Positions 32,344 through 41,532 are shown, counted from the stretch's first letter. The stretch: DNA of 64,000 bases from Lachnospira rogosae (GCF_040096455.1 NZ_JBBMER010000010.1:23316-87315); one strand, 5' to 3'. Notes: generated by a model not told the origin, from the sequence alone. Program-made: numbers and translations.

Positions 32344-32637
32344 GGAATTAAGGCAGACGGCTGGACGGTTGTGTCAGCGTGGGCTGGCGGAGGCTTGTTA
32401 CGCAAGTATTATAAGCACAATTGAGATACAACTTAGTCTTTCCCCTCACCAAACAGCAATGCCCAGACACGAGGTCTGGGCAAGCGACAACTGAGCCACG
32501 ATGGCGAATTTGGAGCGGTGTGTCCGTTCTCTTTGCCTATCGGGAAAGGCTTAGTAGTATCCAATTGTCTTATAACTTAAGTAACGAGCCCCCAGCCAGT
32601 CCAGCCACACAACCCCCCAGCCGTCTGCCTTAATTCC
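32344..32637. repeat. Giant near-palindromic element B (about 294 bp, inverted relative to A)
   Basis: The outermost 21 bases (32344-32364) are a perfect inverted repeat of 32617-32637. The inner arms are less perfect (CTTATAATACTT-like against AAGTTATAAG). The core at 32453-32526 is the reverse complement of 31998-32071 in element A with a single mismatch in 74 bases. The 163-base spacer between A and B holds nothing recognised. Together A, B and spacer fill the 903-base gap between the nucleosidase and pgi genes. Confidence 0.88.
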
Positions 32638-32731
32638 GTCCGTTATAAGCCATAATTATATAATCATAAATCCAATATTACAGAAATTTATATCATATCA
32701 TCTTTATAATGCCCTGATAGCGCGCAACCGC

Positions 32732-34312
32732 CTAAATCCCAAGCATCTGACTATAAACCTTCAATGCCCCATCAGTATCGTGTGCCAGCACTCTCTTAGC
32801 AAGCACCTTTCCAAGCTGTACGCCTTCCTGATCGAAGCTGTTGATATTCCATAAAAATCCCTGGAACATAACCTTATTCTCAAAATGAGAAAGTAAAGCA
32901 CCTAAAGACTTAGGAGTAAGCTTATCTCCAGTTATAATGCTTGAAGGTCTTCCACCTTTGAAAGTCTTATTAGGGTTATTGTCATCTTTTCCACACGCAA
33001 ATGCAACAATCTGAGCCGCTACATTAGCACATAACTTTTGCTGGCTTGTGCTGTCCTGAATAGTAACATCATTTTCAAGCTGGCTGTTCTTAAATCCAAT
33101 GAACTGTAAAGGAACGATATTAGTTCCCTGATGAAGGAGCTGATAGAAAGAATGTTGTCCGTTAGTTCCTGGTTCACCGAATATTACTGGACCTGTAGGG
33201 TAATTAACCGGTTCATTAAATCTGTTGACGGACTTACCATTAGACTCCATATCAAGCTGCTGTAAATGTGCGGGGAAACGGCTTAAGCCCTGTGAGTATG
33301 GAAGTACAGCAGTACATTCATATCCAAGTACATTACGTTCATATACGCCGATAAGTGCATCAAGCATTGCTGGGTTCTTAAGAACGTCTTTGTTTAATGC
33401 AAGCTTGTCTTCCGCAGAAGCACCTTCAAGGAAATCCGCGAATACATCAGGACCAAATGCCAATGATAATACAGCACCGCCTACAGATGATGTTGAAGAG
33501 AAACGTCCTCCGATGTAATCGTCCATATAAAATGCATCTAAATAATCATCACTTTTGGCAAGAGGTGAGGTCTCGCTTGTTACTGCAATCATATGCTTTG
33601 CAGGGTCAAGACCAGCTTCCTTAAGAGCATTTTTAACAAATGATTCATTAGTTAACGTCTCAAGAGTTGTTCCAGACTTAGATACAAGAATGAATAATGA
33701 GTGTGCAACATCAATAGAAGTAAGTACAGCAGATGCATCATCTGGATCTACATTACTTATAAAATGAGCTTCCATTTTAAATGAATTATTCTTTTTAGCC
33801 CAGTTCTCAAGAGCAATATACATAGCACGAGGACCTAAATCACTTCCACCGATACCAATCTGAACAACAGTTGTGAACTTCTCGCCAGCACCATTAGTAA
33901 TAGCACCATTATGTACCTTGTCAGCAAATTCAGCGATACGCTTCTGTTGTGTTGTATAGAATGTACGCTTGTCTACGCCGTCAGCATTAACAGCTTCACC
34001 GAGCTGTCCGCGTGTCATATGGTGGAGTACAAGTCTGTTCTCGCCGGTATTAACAACTTCGCCATTGTAAAGAGCAGCAAATTTGTCTGAAAGTTCAGCT
34101 TCTGTAGCAAGCTTTTCAAGTGCCTTAAGAGTTGTATCATCTACTTTCTTAGCTGCGAAGTTGTAGTTAAGTCCCTCAGCCATAGGAATATTATATGTCT
34201 TAACACGTTCAGCACCAGCTTCGCCCGACATAACCTTATTAAGGTCAACAAGCGGAGTTTCCTTTAATTCCTTAAAAGCTTCAAGTGTGTCAAGATTGTT
34301 CCAATTAATCAT
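32732..34312 (-). CDS. pgi: Glucose-6-phosphate isomerase
   Basis: 526 residues, the longer bacterial/eukaryotic form. TAGGAGGAGA precedes the ATG on the minus strand. The signatures GGRFSSTSSVGGAVLS (sugar-phosphate pocket) and GEPGTNGQHSFYQLLHQGT (near residue 378) are intact, as is IGIGGSDLGPRAMY. It interconverts glucose-6-phosphate and fructose-6-phosphate, the substrate of the PPi-type phosphofructokinase encoded at 39158. A long perfect hairpin lies in its leader. Confidence 0.97.
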   Translation of the reverse strand: MINWNNLDTLEAFKELKETPLVDLNKVMSGEAGAERVKTYNIPMAEGLNYNFAAKKVDDTTLKALEKLATEAELSDKFAALYNGEVVNTGENRLVLHHMTRGQLGEAVNADGVDKRTFYTTQQKRIAEFADKVHNGAITNGAGEKFTTVVQIGIGGSDLGPRAMYIALENWAKKNNSFKMEAHFISNVDPDDASAVLTSIDVAHSLFILVSKSGTTLETLTNESFVKNALKEAGLDPAKHMIAVTSETSPLAKSDDYLDAFYMDDYIGGRFSSTSSVGGAVLSLAFGPDVFADFLEGASAEDKLALNKDVLKNPAMLDALIGVYERNVLGYECTAVLPYSQGLSRFPAHLQQLDMESNGKSVNRFNEPVNYPTGPVIFGEPGTNGQHSFYQLLHQGTNIVPLQFIGFKNSQLENDVTIQDSTSQQKLCANVAAQIVAFACGKDDNNPNKTFKGGRPSSIITGDKLTPKSLGALLSHFENKVMFQGFLWNINSFDQEGVQLGKVLAKRVLAHDTDGALKVYSQMLGI

Positions 34313-34342
34313 AAAATATCTCCTCCTAGTATAATTGAGTTG

Positions 34343-34384
34343 TAGGTAATTGCGAAAACTGCTAAGACCATTCGCAATTACCTA
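34343..34384 (-). promoter_or_regulatory. Perfect hairpin in the pgi leader
   Basis: TAGGTAATTGCGAA (34343-34356) is exactly complementary to 34371-34384, with a 14-base loop, about 25 bases before the pgi ribosome site. It might be an operator or an mRNA-stabilising 5' stem; neither is proven. Confidence 0.5.
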
Positions 34385-34407
34385 TAATAAGTTGCAACAT
34401 TAAAAGA

Positions 34408-34464
34408 TATAATGCCAGAATATATCGAAATAACATTTAAAATGTTATCCATTAAGGCATTATA
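34408..34464 (-). terminator. Possible terminator of the MATE gene
   Basis: On the minus strand TATAATGCC pairs with GGCATTATA (34456-34464 / 34408-34416), enclosing a second hairpin TAACATT/AATGTTA (34431-34447), and is followed by ATCTTTTAA. The T run is short. Confidence 0.45.
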
Positions 34465-34541
34465 TTGATATATTGTCGCACAAAATATCTTAATTGAATT
34501 ATACTATCAATGTCTGTCGAATACAAGGAGAAAAGTCGTTA

Positions 34542-35909
34542 TTATCTATCATTTTCCATCTGCTTAAGTTCGGGGAGAATGGTACACAGCATAGTTATAA
34601 AACATATGCTTCCGCCAATTATATTAGATACAGGTTCGGCTGCAAATACACCATTTGTTCCCATATTAAGAGCGTAAGGCATAATATATGTAAGAGGTAT
34701 TACAATAAATACTTTTCTTAATAAAGAGAAGAATATAGCCTGTTTTTTCTTATTAAGGGATTTGAAAATGGTCTGTCCGATGTATTGCAGGTCCATAAAT
34801 ATAAAGGCGGCAAAATATATCTTCAATGCTGATACTGCATCTTCCATAAGTGAAGTATCAGAGCTGAAAATATTAATAAGCATATGAGGGGCAAGAAGTA
34901 TTATGCTCCACATAACTGCGGTATATCCTAATATTAATGCCCCCATAGTAAGTCCGGCTTTACGCACCCTTCCTGGCCTTTTGGCACCATAATTATAGCT
35001 GATAATTGGTGAAGAACCTTCGTTGATTGCGTATATAGGTGTCTCAACCATTTGCCGTATGCTTGAAACAATAGTCATTACAGAAATGTAAATATCGCCG
35101 CCGGTAACTGAGAGAACATTGTTACAGCATATTGATACAAGGCTGTTAGTAAGCTGCATTACAAAGCCGGAAGTACCAAGGCTGATTATATCTTTTGCAA
35201 AATTCAGACATTGTGGCAGTTCATTTTTTCTTATAAAGCTTATCTTTAATTCAGCTTTAAATCTTAAGAAATATATTACAAATGAAGCTGACATAAGCTG
35301 TGAAATAACAGTTGCCACAGCCGCACCTTTTATTCCAAGATTAAGGATAAATATAAACACCGGGTCTAATATAAGATTGGCAATAGCACCGATTGCAACA
35401 GAGAGCATACCGATTGTTGAGTAGCCCTGTGCATTGATAAATGGGTTCATTCCTGTTGCTATCATTGAAGGAAGGGTTCCGATAAGGTAAATGCACAGAT
35501 AAGGAAATGCGTACTTAAGTGCTGTGTCAGAAGCTCCAAATAGTGTGAGCAGAGGGGCTGCAAATAAGAGGCATATGCACATAAGAATAATTGCGGAGCC
35601 GCAAAGCATTGTAAAAGAAGTGTTCATAATGGTGTTAGCACTTTTTTCATCACCCATTCCTCTCTTAATTGAGAATAAAGGTGCACCTCCGCTTCCAAAG
35701 AGATTGCTGAAAGCGGTCATAATCATAATTATTGGAAAGCATAGTCCAACTGCACCAAGGGCATTTGTTCCGACATCGGGAATTCTTGCAATGTACACTC
35801 TGTCTACAATATTGTATAACAGACTTAAAATCTGTGCCACAAGCATAGGTATAGCCGCATTTAAAATATTATTGGTTATAGTTCCATTTTCAAAATCAAT
35901 ACGTTTCAT
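34542..35909 (-). CDS. MATE-family multidrug/toxin exporter
   Basis: 455 residues from the ATG at 35909 (GGAGAAAGTG site), matching the usual MATE length; 50 extra upstream codons are AT-rich and unlike the family. About twelve membrane helices in two six-helix halves, with the typical NIVDRVYIARIPDVGTNALGAVG segment after helix 1 and INAQGYSTIGM and ILDPVFIFILNLGIKGAAVAT in the first half. Such proteins expel cationic drugs or dyes by Na+ or H+ antiport. No regulator gene is adjacent. Confidence 0.92.
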   Translation of the reverse strand: MKRIDFENGTITNNILNAAIPMLVAQILSLLYNIVDRVYIARIPDVGTNALGAVGLCFPIIMIMTAFSNLFGSGGAPLFSIKRGMGDEKSANTIMNTSFTMLCGSAIILMCICLLFAAPLLTLFGASDTALKYAFPYLCIYLIGTLPSMIATGMNPFINAQGYSTIGMLSVAIGAIANLILDPVFIFILNLGIKGAAVATVISQLMSASFVIYFLRFKAELKISFIRKNELPQCLNFAKDIISLGTSGFVMQLTNSLVSICCNNVLSVTGGDIYISVMTIVSSIRQMVETPIYAINEGSSPIISYNYGAKRPGRVRKAGLTMGALILGYTAVMWSIILLAPHMLINIFSSDTSLMEDAVSALKIYFAAFIFMDLQYIGQTIFKSLNKKKQAIFFSLLRKVFIVIPLTYIMPYALNMGTNGVFAAEPVSNIIGGSICFITMLCTILPELKQMENDR

Positions 35910-36097
35910 ATATTTCACTTTCTCCATTGTGATTAAAAAGTTATTAATAAAGATTATATATTTAATATTACATTTAATATTACATATATAAATATTAATG
36001 TATAAAATGTTATTCCTTAAAACGATTGCAAGTATATCACTTTGATATTGTAAACACAAATTAAAACTTATGTAAAATTAAACGATAACATTTACAA

Positions 36098-36126
36098 TTG
36101 AATTATAAATTACAGAGAAGTATAAT
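36098..36126 (+). promoter_or_regulatory. Promoter of the 2-hydroxyacid dehydrogenase gene
   Basis: TTGAAT (36098-36103), 17 bases, TATAAT (36121-36126), about 75 bases before the ATG. Confidence 0.55.
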
Positions 36127-36201
36127 TGAAATGTCAGAAAATGAGGCCGTGAAAAGTTATGTTTTAAAGGCATACAAAGGCAGAATGGAGGTATTATTAT
36201 T

Positions 36202-37164
36202 ATGAAAATTCTTATGCTTGATTCGTCTACATACGGAGAAGATGTTAATGTAGACAAGTTCTATGGTCTTGGTGAGGTTAAGAGCTACCAGACAAGTACA
36301 AGGCAGGAGGCACTTGAAAGAACTGCAGGGTTTAATCCGGACGTTGTTATTATCAATAAGATTGTTGCAGACAAGGAATTTATAGATTGTGCACCAGCTT
36401 TAAAGATGATAGCAGAAACAGCAACGGGTTATAATAATATTGATATTAATTATGCTAAGGAAAAGAATATAAGAGTAGCCAATGTTGCGGGATATTCAAC
36501 AGACTCAGTTGTACAGCATACATTTGCATTGGGACTGTATCTTATAGAGAAGATGAATTATTATGACAACTATGTTAAATCAGGTGAGTATGCAGAATGT
36601 CCGATTTTCTCACATTTTTCCAATGTATTCCACGAACTTTCAGGAAAGACATGGGGCATAGTTGGTCTTGGAACTATAGGAAAAGGTGTTGCAAAGATAG
36701 CCTCAGATTTCGGATGTAAGGTTATATATTATTCAGCAAGTGGAAAGACACAGGATGTGCCTTATGAGAGAGAAGAGTTTGACGAATTCTTGAAAAAATC
36801 AGACATAATATCTATTCATGCACCACTTAATGATAAGACCAATAATCTTTTTAATAAAGAAGCATTTGATAAGATGAAGACAAGTACAGTGCTTTTAAAT
36901 CTTGGACGAGGTCCTATCGTTAATGATGCAGATTTAACAGAGGCACTTGAACAGGGAAAGATTGCTGCGGCAGGACTTGATGTACTTGGAAAAGAGCCTA
37001 TAGAAAAGGATAACCCGCTTCTTAGGATTAAGGATAGCACAAAGCTTGTGATTACACCACATGTAGCGTGGGGCACAGTAGAAGCAAGAACAAGACTTAT
37101 GGACGAAGTATATGAGAATATTGCAGCTTTCACTAAGGGTGAAGCAAGAAATGCGGTAGTGTAA
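36202..37164 (+). CDS. D-isomer-specific 2-hydroxyacid dehydrogenase, NAD-binding
   Basis: 320 residues with TGGAGG upstream. The NAD-binding loop GLGTIGKGVAK (about 153-163) and the catalytic trio Arg235 (LGRGPIVND), Glu265 (GKEPIEKDNPLL) and His287 (TPHVAWGTVEAR) are all present, so it should be active. Family members reduce pyruvate, hydroxypyruvate, glyoxylate or similar 2-oxoacids to D-hydroxyacids. An acid after the loop Gly motif is not seen in the usual place (YYSASGK), which may mean NADPH use; that is a guess. Followed 43 bases later by a DUF4867 gene on the same strand. Confidence 0.92.
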   Translation: MKILMLDSSTYGEDVNVDKFYGLGEVKSYQTSTRQEALERTAGFNPDVVIINKIVADKEFIDCAPALKMIAETATGYNNIDINYAKEKNIRVANVAGYSTDSVVQHTFALGLYLIEKMNYYDNYVKSGEYAECPIFSHFSNVFHELSGKTWGIVGLGTIGKGVAKIASDFGCKVIYYSASGKTQDVPYEREEFDEFLKKSDIISIHAPLNDKTNNLFNKEAFDKMKTSTVLLNLGRGPIVNDADLTEALEQGKIAAAGLDVLGKEPIEKDNPLLRIKDSTKLVITPHVAWGTVEARTRLMDEVYENIAAFTKGEARNAVV

Positions 37165-37207
37165 GTGTAGAAGAAATGGCAGTATAATAAGCGGAATGGA
37201 GAAGCGT

Positions 37208-37876
37208 ATGCAGATTTTATCAGTTAATGATGATGAATTTAAGAAATATGGACGTGTAGTTGATAATGTGGATTTTACAGAGCTTATACAGGAATTAAAA
37301 AGAACTCCAATACCATCAGGTGTTGTATATGAACCAGCAGTAAAGGAGCTTGAAGCACTTCCTATAAGGCTTGACATTTCCTCAGTTGTATATGGTGAAA
37401 TGCCAATTCAGATAGGTTACTGTAATGGACATAATTCAAAGCTTAATGCACTTGAGTATCACAGGGATTCAGAGATTAATATTGCGGCTACGGATATGAT
37501 TCTTATGCTGGGACTGCTGACAGATGTTAACGATGATTATATATATGACACAGCTAATGTAAAAGCTTTCAGGGTTCCAGCAGGAACGGCTGTTGAAGTG
37601 TATTCTACAACACTTCATTATGCGCCTTGCGGCATAGATGGTAAGGGATTTCAGGTTGCAGTCGTGCTTCCAAAGGGAACTAACTATCCATTAAAGTCAA
37701 AGCATATAAGAATAGATAATAAAACAGCCAGCACCTCAAATGAGAATACTGGCAGTAGTAATATCAATGAAGATGCACTTCTTGCGGCTACTAATAAGTG
37801 GCTTATAGGCCACGCCGAAGGCGGTCTTGATGATAGTGCATATATTGGACTTAAGGGTGAGAATATTGAGATTTAA
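37208..37876 (+). CDS. DUF4867 family protein (cupin-like)
   Basis: 222 residues; ATG 37208 has GGAG six bases upstream, better than ATG 37196. The sequence has YCNGHNSKLNALEYHRDSEINIA and later FRVPAGTAVEVYSTTLHYAPC, the spacing of a cupin-type metal pocket (His, Glu, His residues), as in sugar-lyase or isomerase relatives. The family is uncharacterised. Being the second gene after a 2-hydroxyacid dehydrogenase suggests a role in sugar-acid metabolism. Its stop overlaps the stop of the convergent small gene that follows. Confidence 0.82.
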   Translation: MQILSVNDDEFKKYGRVVDNVDFTELIQELKRTPIPSGVVYEPAVKELEALPIRLDISSVVYGEMPIQIGYCNGHNSKLNALEYHRDSEINIAATDMILMLGLLTDVNDDYIYDTANVKAFRVPAGTAVEVYSTTLHYAPCGIDGKGFQVAVVLPKGTNYPLKSKHIRIDNKTASTSNENTGSSNINEDALLAATNKWLIGHAEGGLDDSAYIGLKGENIEI

Positions 37877-38145
37877 TCTTCTTCAATAACCTGAACTTCC
37901 ATATAAGCAAAGTCAATTGAATCAATAAAATTATCTTTAGTAAATCTTACTTTAGAGTGACGCTGGAAGTCTGCTATATTAGAGTCAAGCCATATAGGCT
38001 CGCTCAGATCGAATGTATAGCAGGCTTCTTTTATGCCATCAAATATCTTTTTGGTTCTGTTAATATCTATATCAGAATTAGCATAGACCATATCTTTCAT
38101 AAGATGATTGGACTCATCGAAAAGTTTACACCATAATCGAAACAT
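37873..38145 (-). CDS. Conserved small protein of unknown function
   Basis: 90 residues, mixed charge, no membrane segment, no recognised domain; TFDLSEPIWLDSNIADFQRHSKVRF is the most conserved-looking part, consistent with a cytoplasmic Lachnospiraceae-type hypothetical family. A GGAGAAA-like site precedes the ATG on the minus strand. The final codons overlap the end of the DUF4867 gene tail to tail. Confidence 0.7.
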   Translation of the reverse strand: MFRLWCKLFDESNHLMKDMVYANSDIDINRTKKIFDGIKEACYTFDLSEPIWLDSNIADFQRHSKVRFTKDNFIDSIDFAYMEVQVIEED

Positions 38146-38246
38146 ATATTTTCTCCGTTCTTACATTAATATAGGCTGGTAATCTGTGGCTGTATTATAT
38201 GTCTGTGTCGCAGCTGAATTTTAGCTGCGAGTCGTAACTTGTTGTA

Positions 38247-38879
38247 TTACTCACTAGCACGCTCTGAGAATATTATGTTATATTCATTTGAAGGGTATAC
38301 CTGACTAATAAATGAAGTAAGAATAGTCTTAGCGTTATCAAGTGCCCTGTCGTACAAGCCGCTGTTTATTGCGTCTGATAAAGCATTTTCTCTTAGCTGG
38401 ATTAAAGAGTCGTTATGCTCAGTAAGTGTTATAGGAGAGAAAATGTTGTTCTCCTCGTGTAGTACTTTGAAGGAGTCAAGGTCAATGTCAGCCGATAAAG
38501 TCTTAACTTCAGGAATGTCTACATATATGTTATGGCTTGTATCGTCAGTGTCGCCGAGCTGCCATTTGACATCGCTGAAATTAATTCCAGCCTTGATAGT
38601 TGTATTATATGTATATATGTATTTGGATTGTGTCAAAGGTATGCTTACATTAAACAGCTTAAGGTCTTTGGTTTCAACCCTTACAGTAGTGGTTGTTACT
38701 GACTGGGTTGCAAGCTCACCGATATTTTCAAAGCCGATTTCTGTAATCTTTTCATCAGAAACGTAATTGCTTTTAGCTTCTTTTCTTGTGTATACAAGCA
38801 CAGCACATAATAATATGATGATTATTACAGCGATTATAAATTTAATATCGAGTACCTTTTGTAACTTATTGCGGGACAT
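38247..38879 (-). CDS. DUF4230 family membrane-anchored protein
   Basis: 210 residues with GGAGGATTAC upstream of the ATG. One membrane helix (about 13-30) near the N terminus, then an extracytoplasmic domain with alternating beta strands (KYIYTYNTTIKAGINFSDV) and a C-terminal helical region, matching DUF4230. The function of the family is unknown; the look is that of a surface-exposed, single-pass protein. It may share a transcript with the 90-residue gene behind it. Confidence 0.82.
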   Translation of the reverse strand: MSRNKLQKVLDIKFIIAVIIIILLCAVLVYTRKEAKSNYVSDEKITEIGFENIGELATQSVTTTTVRVETKDLKLFNVSIPLTQSKYIYTYNTTIKAGINFSDVKWQLGDTDDTSHNIYVDIPEVKTLSADIDLDSFKVLHEENNIFSPITLTEHNDSLIQLRENALSDAINSGLYDRALDNAKTILTSFISQVYPSNEYNIIFSERASE

Positions 38880-39047
38880 AGTAATCCTCCATAGTAGTAG
38901 TTTTATAATAGCGTTGTTGCATATATATTAATCATATTAATGCGATTTTATCATAATGTAATAAACAGGTCAAAAATATTTTTGTCTTATAGGTTAATAA
39001 AGTGCTGGAATTTTAAAAATGGAATTCTGTTATGTGCAATTTGATAT

Positions 39048-39080
39048 ATAATAAAGAAACCTGATGCTTACGCACCAGGC
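39048..39080 (-). terminator. Rho-independent terminator after the pfk gene
   Basis: On the minus strand CCTGGTGC-GTAA-GCATCAGG forms an eight-pair stem (39060-39079) followed by TTTCTTTATT. Confidence 0.75.
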
Positions 39081-39157
39081 TTCTAATATGTGATACATAT
39101 AATAAAGATTAGCAGAAGACCGGCATATAAAAGAGGGAAGCCAGTCTGTTTGGACTA

Positions 39158-40384
39158 CTAGTCCATATTAACATTAAGATGTCTAGGAAGACCATCAACC
39201 ATAATTGGTGAAAGTTCAGCCTGAATTAATGGTCTGATATAGTGAATAAGGTCTTCTGTGACAAAATCATCTTCAGTAATCCACTCAAGTGGAACTTTCT
39301 TCTCGATGTTGGCAATCTGGTGTACATCGTGTGTTTCTGTAATGCACATATATGGATCATCAGAAACTCTCTTAAGTACAACAACTTTACCAGTCTCGCC
39401 TTCAAATGCAGCCTTAACAGCAGCACCACCAACGTTGAATGCTTCTGTGATATCTGTACGAGATGTCATATGAGCTGCACAACGCTGTAATGTTGATAAT
39501 TCAATAGCTCTTGTCTTGATACCAAGTTCAGAACCGACTTTGTTAGCAAGGAACTTAGCAGAACTAGCTAACTGCTTGTGACCGAAAGCATCAACGAATT
39601 CAACGTGGTCAGAAAGTTCAAATACATATCTTCCGTCCATAACTTTAATACCTTCAGAAACGGCGATTACCATTGAACGTCCCTTAGAAGCGATTTCTTT
39701 AACTCTTTCAAGGAAGTGGTCAATATCAAATACCTTTTCTGGAAGATAAATGAGGTCTACGCCTTCACAATCCTCGCCTCTTGCAAGAGCAGAAGCGGCT
39801 GTAAGCCAACCAGCATTACGTCCCATAATCTCAACGATAGTTACTGTTGGATAGTCATATACAAGACCATCGCGGATAATCTCTTTCATAGTAGCGGCTA
39901 TGAATTTAGCAGCACTACCAAATCCAGGAGTGTGGTCAGTAACTGCAAGGTCATTATCGATTGTCTTAGGAACACCCATAAACTTGATATCACTGCCTAC
40001 AAGAAGAGCGTAGTCAGAAAGCTTCTTGATAGTGTCCATTGAATCGTTACCACCTATGTAGAAGAAGTATGAAATGTTGAGTTCTTTAAGTATTTCAAAA
40101 ATCTTCTCGTAAGTATCTCTGTCATCAGATATTTCTGGGAGCTTATAACGACATGAACCTAAATAAGAAGAAGGTGTTCTTTTTAAAAGGTCGATATCGA
40201 TATCAGTCTTAATCTTCTCTGAGAGATCTACATACTGCTTGTCAAGCAGACCCTTGATGCCGTGAAGCATACCATATACTTTGTTAGCTCCTCTATCTTT
40301 TGCTGTCTTGAATACACCTGCAAGACTTGAATTGATTACGGAAGTTGGTCCACCAGACTGTCCTACGATAACATTACCTAACAT
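39158..40384 (-). CDS. pfp: 6-phosphofructokinase, predicted pyrophosphate-dependent
   Basis: 408 residues. The phosphate-binding motif is GGNDS (residues 111-115), with Asp where ATP-dependent enzymes have Gly (GGDGS), and GVPKTIDND (137-145) has Lys where ATP enzymes have Gly (GIPGTIDND). In characterised enzymes these two changes mark use of PPi in place of ATP. MGRNAGWLTAASAL follows. The reaction, fructose-6-phosphate to fructose-1,6-bisphosphate, is then reversible. Together with pyruvate phosphate dikinase at 51821 this points to a PPi-coupled glycolysis. A GGAGGAC site precedes the ATG. Confidence 0.93.
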   Translation of the reverse strand: MLGNVIVGQSGGPTSVINSSLAGVFKTAKDRGANKVYGMLHGIKGLLDKQYVDLSEKIKTDIDIDLLKRTPSSYLGSCRYKLPEISDDRDTYEKIFEILKELNISYFFYIGGNDSMDTIKKLSDYALLVGSDIKFMGVPKTIDNDLAVTDHTPGFGSAAKFIAATMKEIIRDGLVYDYPTVTIVEIMGRNAGWLTAASALARGEDCEGVDLIYLPEKVFDIDHFLERVKEIASKGRSMVIAVSEGIKVMDGRYVFELSDHVEFVDAFGHKQLASSAKFLANKVGSELGIKTRAIELSTLQRCAAHMTSRTDITEAFNVGGAAVKAAFEGETGKVVVLKRVSDDPYMCITETHDVHQIANIEKKVPLEWITEDDFVTEDLIHYIRPLIQAELSPIMVDGLPRHLNVNMD

Positions 40385-40586
40385 AAATGTCCTCCGAAAA
40401 TTATTATAATAATAAAGATGTAAACAGACCTAAATTCCCTCTAGACTTAAATCTGTCATAAATATTTTATTAAATTAATATTAACATAATTAAAGCAATC
40501 ATACAACTTAAAAAAGATAATTAATTTAATAAATTCTTCCCACCAAAACAGGAAACTTTCAAAATATTTATAATATGATATAATGA

Positions 40587-40690
40587 GCGCAAAAGGAAAG
40601 GAAGCGGCTGCGAAGCAGACATTTACTTTTCTTGCGCCATTAACGAACGAACAGCCATGCGAAGCAGGGCGGGATAGCGCGTAGCGCGGG
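40587..40690. repeat. Cluster of hairpins with GNA triloops
   Basis: GCGCAAAAGGAAAG (40587-40600) pairs imperfectly with CTTTTCTTGCGC (40625-40636). It encloses CTGC-GAA-GCAG (40608-40618), and TGC-GAA-GCA (40658-40666) and GCGC-GTA-GCGC (40677-40687) follow. The stretch is GC-rich for this genome and lies in the 521-base gap between pfk and the flavin reductase gene. The bases nearest pfk are AT-rich and look like its promoter side, with no clear elements. Confidence 0.6.
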
Positions 40691-40722
40691 TTCGTGAGTG
40701 TACGGGTTAAGAAAGAGTAAAT

Positions 40723-40795
40723 TATGATATAATATGACTACTTCGTAGTCACTTAGAAGTTTCTTCGAAACTTCGGATGCGTGGAAAAGCAACGC
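40723..40795 (-). repeat. Single inverted copy of the 79-bp triple-hairpin repeat
   Basis: ATGATATAATATGACTAC-type start, then CTTCGTAGTC, ACTTAGAAG, TTTCTTCGAAACTTCGGATGCGT: the exact reverse complement of the unit at 30608 through its two GAA-loop hairpins, ending in GCGT...ACGC (40779-40795). Confidence 0.92.
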
Positions 40796-40905
40796 CCGAC
40801 AGTCAAGGGAAGCAAAGCTTTCCAAGACGCACCCGGCGAGGCAAATTAGCAAAAAGAAAAAAGCAAAAGGAAGAAAACCATAAGAAACGAAAGGACAATT
40901 GAAAG

Positions 40906-41466
40906 ATGAGCAAACAGACATGGAAACCCGGCAATATGTTATACCCAGTACCAGCAGTAATGGTTAGCTGTCAAAGAGAGGGTGAGAAGCCTAACATAAT
41001 TACTGTTGCGTGGGCAGGAACAATATGTTCTGACCCTGCTATGGTGTCAATATCAGTGAGAAAGGAAAGATACAGCCATGATATTATAAAAGATTCAGGC
41101 GAATTTGTGGTCAATCTCACAACAAGAAAGTTATGCTATGCAACTGATTACTGCGGTGTTAAATCTGGAAGAAATACGGATAAATTCGCAGATATGCACC
41201 TTACACCACAGCAATCGGTTAAGATAGCTGCACCGGCAATAAAGGAAAGCCCTGTTAATATTGAATGTAAGGTTAAGGATATTATAGAACTTGGAAGCCA
41301 CGATATGTTTATAGCGGAAGTTGTAGCTGTAAATGTAGATGAGAAGCTTCTTGACAGCAAGGGTGCATTAAGGCTTCAGGATGCTGACCTTATAGCATAT
41401 TCACACGGACAGTATTACACACTGGGAGATAATATAGGCAAGTTTGGATACTCAGTTAAGAAGTAA
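40906..41466 (+). CDS. Flavin reductase family protein (FMN-binding)
   Basis: 186 residues. The pattern GNMLYPVPAVMVSCQ, NIITVAWAGTICSDPAMVSISVR and DSGEFVVNLTT is that of the flavin reductase-like split-barrel family that binds FMN. Related proteins act as NAD(P)H:flavin oxidoreductases or as flavoredoxins passing electrons in anaerobes. A weak AAAGG site lies upstream. It is alone between a hairpin-rich gap and a palindrome, so context gives no clue to its partner. Confidence 0.9.
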   Translation: MSKQTWKPGNMLYPVPAVMVSCQREGEKPNIITVAWAGTICSDPAMVSISVRKERYSHDIIKDSGEFVVNLTTRKLCYATDYCGVKSGRNTDKFADMHLTPQQSVKIAAPAIKESPVNIECKVKDIIELGSHDMFIAEVVAVNVDEKLLDSKGALRLQDADLIAYSHGQYYTLGDNIGKFGYSVKK

Positions 41467-41532
41467 AGGGTTTATTGCGTAGCACGGAACAATTTGTAGG
41501 TATCAAAGTCTGGGGCTTTTGACCCCGGCATC

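Noticed and set aside
31991..32633. Open frames of 103 and 70 codons inside the giant palindromes
   Set aside because: They have no ribosome site, no recognisable motif, and consist mostly of inverted-repeat sequence; the composition is that of the repeats, not of genes.
31861..32640. Insertion sequence remnant
   Set aside because: No transposase-like frame, and the ends are arms of the palindromes rather than short terminal repeats with an internal gene; a non-autonomous element remains possible and is listed as a finding.
35524..35991. 155-codon frame opposite the MATE gene
   Set aside because: It is antisense to a clear membrane protein gene; the hydrophobic look is inherited from it.
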